Notes: generated from the letters alone by a model not told the origin. 64,000 nucleotides of DNA from CAYPPG01 sp964412555 (GCA_964412555.1 CAYPPG010000037.1:9902-73901), one strand, 5' to 3'. Shown: positions 42,901 through 51,911, numbered from the stretch's first letter. A program made the numbers and translations.

Positions 42901-43728
42901 GGCGTTGTCCGACTCAATTCCCATCGATAAAAGATTCATTCCACTGGCTACTAAGTCCGGTTTGATCCTCCCATCTTCGGTTGGTCCCCAACTAGAAAAA
43001 TCCGCCATACTTTCGGCTGTGAGTATAGGAGGTTCATCGGTCAAATCATGAATCGCTCCGACTGTAATGACATTTTTTGGCACTGCCCCATGAGTGAGAG
43101 TGTTATATTCTTCTCCTTGTCGTTCGTTCCCCGCGGGACGAACAACAATCAGGTCTCGATCGTAAACGATCTGATCCCACGCTTGCGTTTTTGTTTGCGA
43201 TAGTTTTATCCGCGAATTGCCGGATAATTCACTTTTCTCGCTATTTCTTTGGGAAGACCGATACGAATGATTCGAGACTGAAATTCGTGAAGCGTTGGCA
43301 TCCACTTCCGCAAGATCGTTGATATTATCCCAACAGAAAAGTGTCGCATTTGGGGCCATCCCTTTCGCATCGGGATTGTTGGTTCCGTTCCCTGCGATGA
43401 TTCCTGCTATATGGCTGGCATGTTCATTATAGAAAGTAGTATCGATATCTTCTTGTGTTGCCCGGCCGGCGATTTGCTCGTGCCTGACACGCACCGCCCC
43501 CGCATCCCACATTCCTACAGAAACACCAGATCCATCCAAATCATATCCTGTGATACCTCCCGGTTGGATATCATCAATATTTGATGTGTCTTGAGCGTTG
43601 AGATTCGCTGGTCTCAACAAAGAATCGGCATGGACTATGATGGGCTCACTGGAGTACTTTGTAATAAAGGCAAATAGGAAGAACAATAGTGCGGTTATCG
43701 TATTTTTGTTATTCCTCTGGAAGCGCAT
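39919..43728 (-). CDS. Very large secreted subtilisin-like serine protease (S8)
   Basis: 1269 residues from the ATG at 43728, chosen because AGGGAGA stands six bases before it. A signal peptide (about 10-35) precedes the S8 domain: catalytic Asp75 (VGMWDAG), His106 (EHASHIAGIIAG), oxyanion Asn201 (PAGNE) and Ser284 (SGTSMASAVV). A C-terminal P-like/jelly-roll region follows to about 500, then several pre-peptidase-C type beta domains (about 630-720, 740-830; for example NEDWFLLHVPDSD). The final part includes a concanavalin-like region (DLRLSVSGDIEYPND onward). Likely digests extracellular protein. No sorting signal recognised. Confidence 0.92.
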   Translation of the reverse strand: MRFQRNNKNTITALLFFLFAFITKYSSEPIIVHADSLLRPANLNAQDTSNIDDIQPGGITGYDLDGSGVSVGMWDAGAVRVRHEQIAGRATQEDIDTTFYNEHASHIAGIIAGNGTNNPDAKGMAPNATLFCWDNINDLAEVDANASRISVSNHSYRSSQRNSEKSELSGNSRIKLSQTKTQAWDQIVYDRDLIVVRPAGNERQGEEYNTLTHGAVPKNVITVGAIHDLTDEPPILTAESMADFSSWGPTEDGRIKPDLVASGMNLLSMGIESDNAYVEKSGTSMASAVVTGAVACLIQQYRRVYGGADPGAAMMKAILIHTARDDEKQPGPDYRFGWGLLDARAAADFIWNTQEHAHTIESNQFSGTAIEYPMVYEGNGPIKVSLVWTDPPGEPGDEKVNYNAPDLVNDLNVSIFGADETYYPWSLNPSNPSLPARHRSENHRDNVEQVFIQSPVDGNYTVRIDGQLRKGDSQEYALCITGLQLKGDVSHVVNLMILNPARGELLSGKVPIRVQAHDPHGLSRIVFRVDGEMIDDPTTEEVEGEIVFNPPEENIISTVTLETSTLVNGLHEIQTEVISTTAIQRSKSYPVFILNEKNINPLVLNGASEFGRIWPAGNEDWFLLHVPDSDLYSIETISVLDESSVDTVMTLYGPDNRETGILMNDDGGNDRFATITCQLKANSTYFVKVAGYAESTGLYGIRFRRATENASQLLIPLETDGSMLSSEIPLGGGEQWYMFRAPYLGTYTITTVSPQGHVLPQLFLLDPKNPEIIYASNTLGSPVQWTLLENQYCLVKAVGSKEKITRFSITVDTNANNISIPIFTTGQEETGYFSSSLDEEHWYTIQYPTSRFVLLSLNSPSEKFTSGPTITLYGPDDPNEEITTGYPFSYPPRSSRILANLINGHIYYAKVTPSGWSGSYTIQIQFERELQRAFTWTRSISATSDQDSESLQVILTAGADMDPVFHHSGVLEMIYGNGNWEPFNISEFGQFDSISHAIRWPSLPQSVKHISYELRSRENAQANRLSLRGQTVYNLRRKDLRLSVSGDIEYPNDISAVTKEKPIGIFDNHLDIGFPKPSGDAYYDNRIDKYFVLSGGKGYSHDHHLVYKKVNGDFSLKAKIHVENMGGSDKDWAGAGFFVQDNLERNSDFNPIPYFLSWFKMDGQIIILCRNSPQEYNKSINGEYFPMENGLIQELIREEKTFSFYYINPITGERIFFASQNIEFEDPLYVGLWSMSCVPDAYTTGYFSDVQFITEETPTAPVKQWALHK

Positions 43729-43880
43729 GATATTCTCCCTATTGTGGAATGTCATCAAAAAATGCTATAAGAATAAATCTTTTCTTTGTTCATGTGGGTG
43801 AACCTTGTTCATTGTGCTTTCCCTCCCATACAATAACTCTATAGTAAGCATAGAACAATATCTTGTGAAAAGGGAGATAA

Positions 43881-45620
43881 ATGATGCGTTGTGCCTCGTT
43901 TTGGTTATTGGGATCACTCATTCTAATTTCTTGTTTACCGTTGATTTTGTTGGCTGAAGAATCAGCAGATTTGTTGTTTGTCAACGGAAAAATCGTAACG
44001 GTAGACGAAACTTTCAGTATTCATTCCGCCATGGCAGTGAAGGGAGATCGGATTCTCGCTGTTGGAAATGAAGAAGAACTGAAAGCCTATCGCGGATCGA
44101 ATACTGAAATTTTGGATTTGGAAGGAAAAGCCGTCTTACCGGGGCTGATCGATTCCCACACTCATCCGGCGAATGCGGCGGTCATTGAATTCGATCATGA
44201 AATCCCGCAGATGGAAACCATTGCTGATGTTCTCGAATATATCCGCTCCCGCGCGGCGGTTTTGGATGACGGAGAATGGATTCGTGTGAGCCAGGTTTTC
44301 TTGACACGCTTGAAAGAACAGCGGTATCCGACGCGTAAAGAGTTGGATCAAGCGGCACCGAACAATCCATGTATATTTCGGACCGGACCGGATGCGTCTG
44401 TCAATACTTTGGCACTCGAAATGAGCGGAATCGACAAGAATTGGAAAGTGGATGACGGCGGGCCGGGGTATGCGGAGAAATATCCGGAAACGGGAGAATT
44501 AACCGGTATCCTGCGCAGCTGCACACGGTATTTGAAATACAAATCCCCTGAAAAACAGCCAACGGAAGAAGAGCATTATGATTTATAAAAAAAGTTATTT
44601 GCCGATTACAACCGGGTTGGTATTACAGGAGTCGGAGAGCGGGATGCCAATCTTTCGGAAATTGCTTTGTATGAGCGATTGCATGCGAACGGTGATTTGA
44701 CCGTTCGTTCTTTTCTTTCCAAACATGTCGACACGATTCAAACGATGGAAGAGATTCGGGAAGATATTCGGCAAATTGCAGAATCACCTTTGTACAAAGG
44801 TGATTCTATGTTGAGGGTAGCGGCGGCGAAAACGTACCTCGACGGCGGCATGTTGACCGGCAGCGCCTATATGCGCAAGCCGTGGGGGGTGAGTGAATTA
44901 TACAATATTTCCGATCCTGAATACCGTGGCCTTCAGTTTATTCCGGATGACAAGTTGGTTTCGATTATCGCCAGTTGCATGGAACACGATGTCCAGTATA
45001 TGGCGCATAGCGTCGGGGACGGGGCCGTTCATGCCTTTATCGATGCTTGTGCCAAACTGAAGGATCGCTTTGATATTCGCAAGAAACGCCCGGTGATCTG
45101 CCACTCGAATTTCATGAGTGATGAAGCTGTCCGGCGCGCTTCGGCATTGGGAGTTTGCATGGACATTCAGCCTGCGTGGCTGCATCTGGATGGCCGGACA
45201 CTGCATCATCATTTCGGCTATGAACGGCTTTCGTGGTTTCAGCCGTTGCGATCTATCTTTGCATTGGGTGGAATGGTGGGAGGCGGCTCGGATCATATGC
45301 AGAAAATCGGTTCCTTGCGCTCGATCAATTTTTACGATCCATGGCTTGGAATGTGGACGGCCATGACTCGAAAAGCCAAATGGCTCGATCGCCCGCTTCA
45401 CCCTGAACAGGCATTGACACGAGTAGAAGCAATTCGTTTTTATACAATCAACAACGCCTATCTCCATTTCGCAGAACATGAACGGGGATCGCTGGAGCCG
45501 GAGAAATTGGCGGATTTCATTGTGATCAGCGATGATATTATGACGTGTGACATCGATGATATAAGAGAGATCGAGGTATTGAAAACGTATGTCGGGGGGA
45601 ATCTCGTTTTCGAGCAATGA
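43881..45620 (+). pseudogene. YtcJ-like secreted amidohydrolase interrupted by an in-frame TAA
   Basis: The first part (43881-44588) has a signal peptide, the metal motif LIDSHTHP and the start of the amidohydrolase fold; it ends at TAA (44586-44588) after EEEHYDL. The same frame continues without a break as KKLFADYNRVGITGVGERD and on to the natural stop at 45620, with GGGSDHMQKIGSLRS and the C-terminal beta segment. Upstream and downstream pieces are both in frame (786 bases, divisible by 3), so a single base change explains the break. Whole length would be about 579 residues, as in YtcJ proteins. Could be a true pseudogene, a sequencing error or readthrough. A downstream start at 44667 is possible but would lose the metal site. 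Confidence 0.85.
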
Positions 45621-46301
45621 TCAAGGGATGAATTTATAGCCCATCCGGTGCACCGTCACGATGTGCTGCGGATTTTCCGGATCTTTCTCGATTTTTTGTC
45701 GTAGTTTGGCGATGTGATTGTCGACGGTGCGAGTGGAGGGGATGGTGTCGTATCCCCAGACCTGTTCGAGGAATTGTTCGCGATTGACGACTTTTCCTTC
45801 ATTTTCGATAAAGAGCCGCATCATCTCGAATTCACGTGGGGAGAGATCCAGCGGCTTTCCATCCACAGTAGCTTTGTATTTATCAAAATCGAGAACAAAA
45901 TTAGCAAATTTATATTCATGCAAGGGTTGGCTTTCCTGGGAGGTGCGGCGCAGGATGGCATTGACCCGGGCAAGCATTTCTTTCAAACTAAATGGTTTCG
46001 TGATGTAATCATCCGCCCCTGCATCAAGCCCGGCGATTTTGTCTTCTTCCGCTCCACGGGCAGTCAACATAATGATGGGTGTGGTCGAACCGGCTTCTTT
46101 CAACTTGCGGCAAACATCCATGCCGTCCATACCCGGCAGCATAAGGTCGAGTAAAATCAGGTCGAAATCTTCTTTCAAGGCCAAGCGAAGCCCTTCCGTT
46201 CCGTTGGAAGTCGTCACGGTTTCGTATTCTTCGAATTCAAGGTTGTCCTGTAACCCCCGCCGCATGTCGGGTTCGTCTTCGATAATCAATATGCGTGTCA
46301 T
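45621..46301 (-). CDS. OmpR/PhoB-family response regulator
   Basis: 226 residues. Receiver domain with acidic EDE at 8-10, phosphoacceptor Asp52 (LILLDLMLPGMDG), Thr in IIMLTARG and Lys in ITKPF. Winged-helix output domain from about 130, with LSPREFEMMRLFIENEGKVV and RTVDNHIAKLRQKIE (recognition helix) and the C-terminal beta hairpin IVTVHRMGYKF. No kinase is adjacent. Its stop codon abuts that of the broken amidohydrolase (TGATCA), so the two converge with no spacer. Confidence 0.96.
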   Translation of the reverse strand: MTRILIIEDEPDMRRGLQDNLEFEEYETVTTSNGTEGLRLALKEDFDLILLDLMLPGMDGMDVCRKLKEAGSTTPIIMLTARGAEEDKIAGLDAGADDYITKPFSLKEMLARVNAILRRTSQESQPLHEYKFANFVLDFDKYKATVDGKPLDLSPREFEMMRLFIENEGKVVNREQFLEQVWGYDTIPSTRTVDNHIAKLRQKIEKDPENPQHIVTVHRMGYKFIP

Positions 46302-46475
46302 GATTCAACAACTTTCTCGCACGAATTTGATACAGTATAAACATTTTTACAGATTGGTTTGAGCCGTGTTGGGTTATATTTTGTAAAAAAATGTGTGCGC
46401 CTTGACGTGTGAAAGCCTTTTACGAGAAAATAGAGCAGAATGAAGTCAAACAGATGTTCTGTCTGCACGATATGT

Positions 46476-46893
46476 GCGACTAAGGCAAGGGTAGACTTTG
46501 CTTACCCTTGCTACCCGGTGTGCGACTNNNNNNNNNNNNNNNNNNNNNNNNNNNNNNNNNNNNNNNNNNNNNNNNNNNNNNNNNNNNNNNNNNNNNNNNN
46601 NNNNNNNNNNNNNNNNNNNNNNNNNNNGGTAGACTTTGCTTACCCTTGCTACCCGGTGTGCGACTAAGGCAAGGGTAGACTTCGCTTACCTTTGCTACCC
46701 GGTGTGCGACATCGGCAAGGGTAGACTTTGCTTACCCTTGCTACCCGGTGTGCGACTAAGGCAAGGGTAGACTTCGCTTACCTTTGCTACCCGGTGTGCG
46801 ACATCGGCAAGGGTAGACTTTACTTACCCTTGCTACCCGGTGTGCGACTAAGGCAAGGTAGACTTTGCGAATCCTTGCTACCCAATGGGAGAA
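46476..46893. repeat. 46-bp tandem array with alternating variants
   Basis: Copies of the unit start (GGTAGACTT) at 46490, 46628, 46674, 46720, 46766, 46812 and 46857. The period is 46 bases (last step 45). Each contains GCAAGGGTA, a nine-base loop GACTTTGCT or GACTTCGCT, and TACCCTTGC or TACCTTTGC. Two variants alternate: one ends GACTAAGG and has TTTGC, the other ends GACATCGG and has TTCGC, so a 92-bp higher-order repeat exists. Part of the array lies in the N run 46528-46627. Confidence 0.95.
46528..46627. other. Assembly gap: exactly 100 N
   Basis: One hundred unknown bases within the 46-bp array. A round 100 is the usual filler for a gap of unknown length. The distance between flanking unit starts (138 bases) happens to equal three units; this need not reflect the true size. 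Confidence 0.98.
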
Positions 46894-46943
46894 TATTCAA
46901 AGATTATTGATGGATAGTTCATTACGAATCATGGAGTCGTTGA

Positions 46944-49763
46944 ATGAAGATGATAATTCGAAAAAAGTTTAATTATCTTGTGTCGTTACTGTGTATCTGT
47001 GTGATGATTGTGTGTGCTGTTTTCGCTCAAGACGCTTCGCCGGCTGATAGAAGTTCGAGCAATTCAGCAAAGAAGTCAGGTGGTATGATGGCGGATTCTC
47101 CGGTGACGTTTCCGGAGAAGGGGGCATTACCCTCAAAATTTCCACCCGACTGTCCTTCCAAAAGCAATGAAGCGGAAGAAGAGGGGTACTATATCTTTCA
47201 ATCGCCCCGGCGTTCACTATCGCAGATTGAAACCATCCAATCCGAAATGCCCACCGGCGTGTTCACTCCCCCTTCCAACGAGTGGCGACATTTAGAAAGA
47301 ACGCTTCGAATTCTCCGGCAAGGCGGGGAGTTAAGGCTTCTTGCACTCGGCGACAGTATTGTCAACGATACGATGCGTTCCGGCTGGGTAGCCAAACTTC
47401 AAGACTACTTTCCCAATTCGGATATCCAGGCCACGGTTTATGTTCGCGGCGGAGGCGGCTGCCAACACTATAAGGAACAGGACCGAATCGCCAAGAATGT
47501 CATCTCCCGCAATCCCGATCTGGTCTTGATCGGCGGAATCAGCCAAAAGGATATTAAGAGCATCCGTGAGGTCATTCGCCAGTTGTGCTCCGGATTGCCA
47601 AAGGTTGAGATTTTACTATTCTCAGGAACATTCGGAACCACTGATCCCCGCGATCCGGAAGCGCTCGCTCAAGCCTCGCATTCCGGGACGGGAGAATATG
47701 GCAAAGCCTTGAAACAACTCGCCCGGGAAGAACACTGTGCCTATCTCGACATGACCACACCGTGGGCTGAATATATTCGCTCCTCGGGATTACATCCGCA
47801 CCGCTTCTATCGCGATGTCGTTCATGCCAATGAATACGGTGAGCAAATTCTCTCGAAAATCCTGATCGCCTTCTTCACGAATGGCGTACCGGCGAAATCT
47901 CTACAAGAGATACATGTTTCTATCGAAGGAAAAGATGATCATGACGGTTCATTATCCAAACCGCTTCGAACAATCTCCGCCGTCGCGAAGGTTGCTCTTC
48001 CTGGCGATATCATCACGGTGCATGAAGGCACCTATCGGGAGAGGATCACACCACCCCGCGGTGGAACATCGGATTCCGAACGGATTGTCTATCAAGCGGC
48101 TGAAGGAGAAGAGGTCTTCATCAAAGGCTCGGAAGTGATCGGCAATTGGCAGCCATTCAAAGAAAACGTTTGGAAAGCGACAATCTCCAACTCATTCTTT
48201 GGAGAATACAATCCTTACAAAGATTTAATCGAGGGGGACTGGTTTCGAGACAAGGGAAGGCCCCATCATACAGGGGCTGTGTACCTTAATGGACAATCCC
48301 TTTTTGAAACTCACCTCATCGAGCGGGTTTTACATCCGAAACCGTATGAGGACGCGAGGGAGCCTGATGCGGCATTGTTGGCTTGGTTCTGTGAAAGTGA
48401 TGAGGAAAACACTTACATTTACGCCAATTTTCAAGGGAAAAATCCTAATGAAGAACTTGTGGAAATCAACGTGAGAAATAGTTGTTTTTATCCGGACAAA
48501 CCCGGTTGCAACTATATCACTATCCGAGGATTCCATCTGTCTCAAGCCGCGACGCAATGGGCGGCTCCGACCGCCGAACAGATTGGCTTGATTGGCACGC
48601 ATTGGAGCAAGGGATGGATCATCGAAAACAACGTCATTCGCGATTCGCGCTGTTCCGGTATCACCTTAGGGAAAGATCGTAAAACCGGCCATAATGTTTG
48701 GAGCAATGATCCGACAAAAGACGGTGCAACCCATTACAACGAAGTGATCATCCGGGCGCTCAAAGCCGGTTGGTCCAAGGAAACCATCGGCTCGCACATT
48801 GTCCGGAACAACACGATCTTCAATTGCGGGCAAACCGGCATCTGCGGAAGCATGGGGGGTGTTTTCAGCCGAATTGAAAACAACCACATTTACGATATCT
48901 GGACCAAACGGCAGTTCACGGGAGCGGAAATGGGAGGCATCAAAATCCATGGCGCGATCGACATGATTATCCGAAACAACCGCATCCACAACACCGGCCG
49001 GGGTTTGTGGTTGGACTGGATGGCGCAAGGAACCCGCGTCACCCGCAACCTTTTCTATGACAACACCACAGACGACCTTTTTGTCGAAGTGAATCACGGT
49101 CCCTTTCTCGTGGATAACAATATATTTTTATCGGACTTGAGTCTGCGGGATTGGTCGGAAGGGGGAGCCTATGCGCATAATTTACTGGCCGGTGAGATTC
49201 AAAGCCATCCCGAGTTGAACCGCTCCACACCTTATCACCACGCCCATTCGACGGAACTCATGGGATTGACCAAAATCCACGGAGGCGACAATCGCTTCTT
49301 TAACAATATCTTTATCGGAAACGGCGAAATGCCTTTAGCAATTCCATCGGGAGAAGACAAGAATAGCAAGGAAATGCGAGGCTATGGCCTGTGGGTTTAT
49401 AACACCAGAGAGTACTCGCTCAAAACGGGCGGCAATGCATATTTTCACGGTGCTCAACCTTATTGCAATGAATTCACTCCTCTTGTTCTACCTGATCACG
49501 ATCCACAAGCCGAGATTGTGGAAGAAGGAGAGAAGGTTTTCCTCAAAATCAACTTGGATGAAATAAAAAAAGCGGACACTTCATCGGTTACTACAAAAGT
49601 ACTCGGTCAGGCACGGATTCCCAAACTCAACTATGAAAATGCGGATGGTTCACCCGTGGTCATCGATACCGATTATTTTGGTGATGAAAGAAGCAAATCG
49701 GAACCCACAGCCGGTCTGTTTGAAAAAATTAGTCAGAAAGAACACAAGTTTCGTGTTTGGTGA
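46944..49763 (+). CDS. Secreted SGNH-like hydrolase plus parallel beta-helix protein
   Basis: 939 residues; GGAG seven bases before the ATG at 46944. Signal peptide about 1-30 (LVSLLCICVMIVCAVF). The next region reads LLALGDSIVNDTMRSGWVAKL (SGNH block I, Ser in GDS), DLVLIGGISQKD and DVVHANEYGEQIL (D-x-V-H, block V), so an esterase-like domain is present at about 130-310. From about 330 a DUF1565-type strand (DGSLSKPLRTISAVAKVALPGDIITVHEGTYRE) begins a right-handed beta-helix: NNVIRDSRCSGITLGKD, VRNNTIFNCGQTGICG, IENNHIYDIW, RNNRIHNTGRGLWLDW. Such proteins act on polysaccharides, for example pectin or other uronates. Confidence 0.85.
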   Translation: MKMIIRKKFNYLVSLLCICVMIVCAVFAQDASPADRSSSNSAKKSGGMMADSPVTFPEKGALPSKFPPDCPSKSNEAEEEGYYIFQSPRRSLSQIETIQSEMPTGVFTPPSNEWRHLERTLRILRQGGELRLLALGDSIVNDTMRSGWVAKLQDYFPNSDIQATVYVRGGGGCQHYKEQDRIAKNVISRNPDLVLIGGISQKDIKSIREVIRQLCSGLPKVEILLFSGTFGTTDPRDPEALAQASHSGTGEYGKALKQLAREEHCAYLDMTTPWAEYIRSSGLHPHRFYRDVVHANEYGEQILSKILIAFFTNGVPAKSLQEIHVSIEGKDDHDGSLSKPLRTISAVAKVALPGDIITVHEGTYRERITPPRGGTSDSERIVYQAAEGEEVFIKGSEVIGNWQPFKENVWKATISNSFFGEYNPYKDLIEGDWFRDKGRPHHTGAVYLNGQSLFETHLIERVLHPKPYEDAREPDAALLAWFCESDEENTYIYANFQGKNPNEELVEINVRNSCFYPDKPGCNYITIRGFHLSQAATQWAAPTAEQIGLIGTHWSKGWIIENNVIRDSRCSGITLGKDRKTGHNVWSNDPTKDGATHYNEVIIRALKAGWSKETIGSHIVRNNTIFNCGQTGICGSMGGVFSRIENNHIYDIWTKRQFTGAEMGGIKIHGAIDMIIRNNRIHNTGRGLWLDWMAQGTRVTRNLFYDNTTDDLFVEVNHGPFLVDNNIFLSDLSLRDWSEGGAYAHNLLAGEIQSHPELNRSTPYHHAHSTELMGLTKIHGGDNRFFNNIFIGNGEMPLAIPSGEDKNSKEMRGYGLWVYNTREYSLKTGGNAYFHGAQPYCNEFTPLVLPDHDPQAEIVEEGEKVFLKINLDEIKKADTSSVTTKVLGQARIPKLNYENADGSPVVIDTDYFGDERSKSEPTAGLFEKISQKEHKFRVW

Positions 49764-49794
49764 ACATATTCACTTAACAATTCAAGTACTTATA

Positions 49795-49823
49795 TTGACG
49801 ATACGTAACATATATGTTACAAT
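49795..49823 (+). promoter_or_regulatory. Promoter and perfect 16-bp operator of the HigBA-like module
   Basis: TTGACG (49795-49800), exactly 17 bases, TACAAT (49818-49823). The perfect palindrome GTAACATATATGTTAC (49805-49820) covers the spacer and the first three bases of the -10, so a bound repressor would block polymerase. The toxin ATG at 49829 begins only five bases after the -10. Confidence 0.85.
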
Positions 49824-49828
49824 AAAAC

Positions 49829-50143
49829 ATGTACGATATCATAGTTTATCAAACCTTCAATGGCAAAGAGCCTTTTACTGAATGGTTGGAAAGTCTCGAC
49901 GTGAAAACTCAAGATCGGATTCTGAACCGCATTCTCAGGATGCAAGCCGGCAATCTCGGAGATCATAAGAAGATTGGAAAAAACCTTTTTGAATCACGAT
50001 TGTTTTTTAATGGTGGTATTCGGATATATTTCGGAATGGATGGGGAAAAAAACGTAGTATTGCTTTGTGGCGGTGACAAAAGCACTCAGAATTATGACAT
50101 TGAAAAGGCAAAACAATATTGGGAGAATTATAAAAATGGCTGA
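49829..50143 (+). CDS. higB: HigB/RelE-like (Gp49-type) toxin
   Basis: 104 residues typical of the RelE/HigB killer family: MYDIIVYQTFNGKEPFTEWL, ILNRILRMQAGNLGDHKKIG, then FESRLFFNGGIRIYFGMD, and the closing VVLLCGGDKSTQNYDIEKAKQYWENY. The GGDKxxQxxDIxxAxxYW motif is nearly invariant in these toxins. They cleave mRNA on the ribosome. The start agrees with the family N-terminus and falls at the predicted transcription start, so the mRNA may be leaderless. Toxin comes first in the operon, as in higBA. Confidence 0.88.
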   Translation: MYDIIVYQTFNGKEPFTEWLESLDVKTQDRILNRILRMQAGNLGDHKKIGKNLFESRLFFNGGIRIYFGMDGEKNVVLLCGGDKSTQNYDIEKAKQYWENYKNG

Positions 50144-50462
50144 AAGTAAACACCGGACATTTGATAAATATATGGAAGATTTTCTTAAAGAAAATCCGGA
50201 GAGAATAGAAGGCTTTCTTCAAACAGCGTTGGAAGAATACGAAAAAGATCAGGATGAGAAGGCTTTATTATTAGCATTACGCCATGTGGTTAAAGCCAAA
50301 GGAGGTATGACGGCTTTAGCGGAAGAGACCGATATTCCTCGTGAAAGCTTGTACCGCATACTTGCTCCTTCCGGGAATCCTACACTAAAAACGTTTCAAC
50401 GAATTCTTCATTCTTTCGGTTATGTGTTGACATTTAAACCATTGAAGACAATTTTCCACTAG
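50136..50462 (+). CDS. higA: HigA-like helix-turn-helix antitoxin
   Basis: 108 residues from the ATG at 50136, which overlaps the toxin stop by eight bases; upstream in-frame sequence belongs to the toxin gene in another frame. The C-terminal half is a helix-turn-helix (GGMTALAEETDIPRESLYRILAPSGNPTLKTFQRIL) of the probable addiction-module antidote family, and the N-terminal 50 residues are charged. It should both neutralise the toxin and bind the palindrome at 49805-49820. Confidence 0.88.
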   Translation: MAESKHRTFDKYMEDFLKENPERIEGFLQTALEEYEKDQDEKALLLALRHVVKAKGGMTALAEETDIPRESLYRILAPSGNPTLKTFQRILHSFGYVLTFKPLKTIFH

Positions 50463-50496
50463 AAATCACATTCCCGTGCTCTACAATCCACCTATC

Positions 50497-51200
50497 ATGA
50501 AAACCATTCCTCTTATACTCATCAGTTTTTTCTTATCGTTGCACACCGCTCATTCTTCGATTTCGATATGGGCGGTGCCCGATAGTGTTCGCGTGAATCC
50601 CCAAACCGGCCGGATTTTTGAAAATAGTGAGGCCTATCCTGCGAATGACCGTTGGCAACCGGAATACCGGAATCAAAACTCCGTCTGGCGACAGGATGGA
50701 AACGATCACAAATTGTTTCTTTGGGGTGGACGCAATGAATATGTTTCCGCTCAGATCGTACTCGAGAGAGAAGATCGAGATTTGACCGAAATCACCATCG
50801 GCATCGGCGATCTCGAAGGGCCGGAAACGATCCCTTGTAGCAAAAATGATGGACCGATCCCTGGACTGGCGAAGCAGGAGCGCGTGGAAATGGGGACGCA
50901 TGTCTAATCTATGACGGGGAGTTCGTGGGGATTGATCGGTTATGTCCTTCCATCCGTTTGAAATCGTTGCGCAAGGGAGTTCAAGATTATGAATACATGT
51001 GGATTTTGGCCAATGAAAGCAACGAGTCAGAAACTATGAAAGGATTCGTCCGCGATATTATTCCTGCTGCCCTCAATCAGGCCGGGACGGAGCCGCCGGG
51101 AAAATGGAAGCATGATCCGGAATACTGGGAAAATGTTCGGTGGCGGATGGCACCGGAGAACGAAGCCGGAGTTCATCGTGATGCACTCGGTTTTTTTTAG
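50497..51200 (+). pseudogene. Remnant of a DUF4091/GH123-like secreted protein with a large internal deletion
   Basis: Positions 50497-50907 encode a signal peptide and the N-terminal part (SISIWAVPDSVRVNPQTG, then WGGRNEYVSAQIVLERED) of a protein of this family, ending at a stop after VEMGTHV. Just before and after that stop, in another frame from about 50893, the sequence GDACLIYDGEFVGIDRLCPS continues with IRLKSLRKGVQDYEYMWIL, the hallmark C-terminus of the same family. Several hundred codons of catalytic region normally found between the two are absent. So a deletion joined the ends out of frame. The upstream ATG has no clear ribosome site. Confidence 0.75.
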
Positions 51201-51911
51201 GCTGAAGGCTGAAGGCTGAAGGAGGAGGCACCTTGATTCTAGCAAGAGGGCTTTGGTGCAAGGGCAGATGGGACTTGCCCTTGCTATCCGGGTGCCTTTC
51301 AGACTTTTTCACGGACAGCCAGTGGAAATCCTTGTTCGGTCCGCTGAACCGGGGCGGATTGTCGGGCGATATTATTATCACTCGGCGGTTGGGATTTCCG
51401 GTTGTAGTCTTGGTTCGGATGTAACGGTTCTCGGCCGAGAAATTGTTACTTCCCTCTATATATTATGGGGAGAACCTCATTTTGGGGGAATTAATTATGG
51501 TGGGGATTTTTTTTTGATGGGTTAAGTTCCTGTTATTAAATAGGTTATGAAGGGGAATTGAGGGAATTTTTGGAAATGTTTTTTTGCGGTTTGAGGGTAT
51601 AATTTATTCGCTTCATTTTATTTGTTCTACTGAATTTATCACACCGGCCGTTCCAGTAATCTCGATCAACATCGATTTTGTCTAATACGAGCATTTTTTG
51701 CTCACATTCTTTATCGGTGTGAGAAATAAATGCGCGTTAGTTTGTGAAAATGCGCAAAGGATAGGCTAAAGAATCACCGAAAAAATTGGCATGAATATCT
51801 CTATCTATGAATAAGAAAAATACGATAGGATCTTATTGTGGAAATAAGAAAAAAAGAGTGGCCAAATATGCGAAAGAATCATGAGGGTGTAGTTATCGAA
51901 AGGTTTGAACG
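51201..51911. other. Long intergenic region with one hairpin repeat
   Basis: About 710 bases. GGCTGAA occurs three times at about 51200-51220. A hairpin GCAAGGGCA, nine-base loop GATGGGACT, TGCCCTTGC lies at 51258-51284, with CTATCCGGGTGCC after it, the same plan as the 46-bp array units. The rest is AT-rich with T-runs; open frames here (for example 51253-51525) show no coding character. Confidence 0.6.

Noticed and set aside
44667..45620. Separate gene starting at 44667
   Set aside because: It is the in-frame continuation of the upstream amidohydrolase and would lack the metal-binding LIDSHTHP half.
46528..46627. Gap of three repeat units
   Set aside because: The 138-base distance between unit starts matches 3 x 46, but 100 N is a standard filler, so no copy number can be drawn from it.
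46476..46893. CRISPR array
   Set aside because: Units are 46 bp without variable spacers; neighbouring copies differ by only a few bases and no cas gene is nearby.
46440..46910. Frames reading ARVDFAYPCYPVCD through the tandem array
   Set aside because: They are translations of the 46-bp repeat and, in part, of the N run; no ribosome site or family match.
51253..51525. 90-codon frame in the long intergenic region
   Set aside because: It starts in a hairpin repeat and shows no conserved motif or ribosome site.
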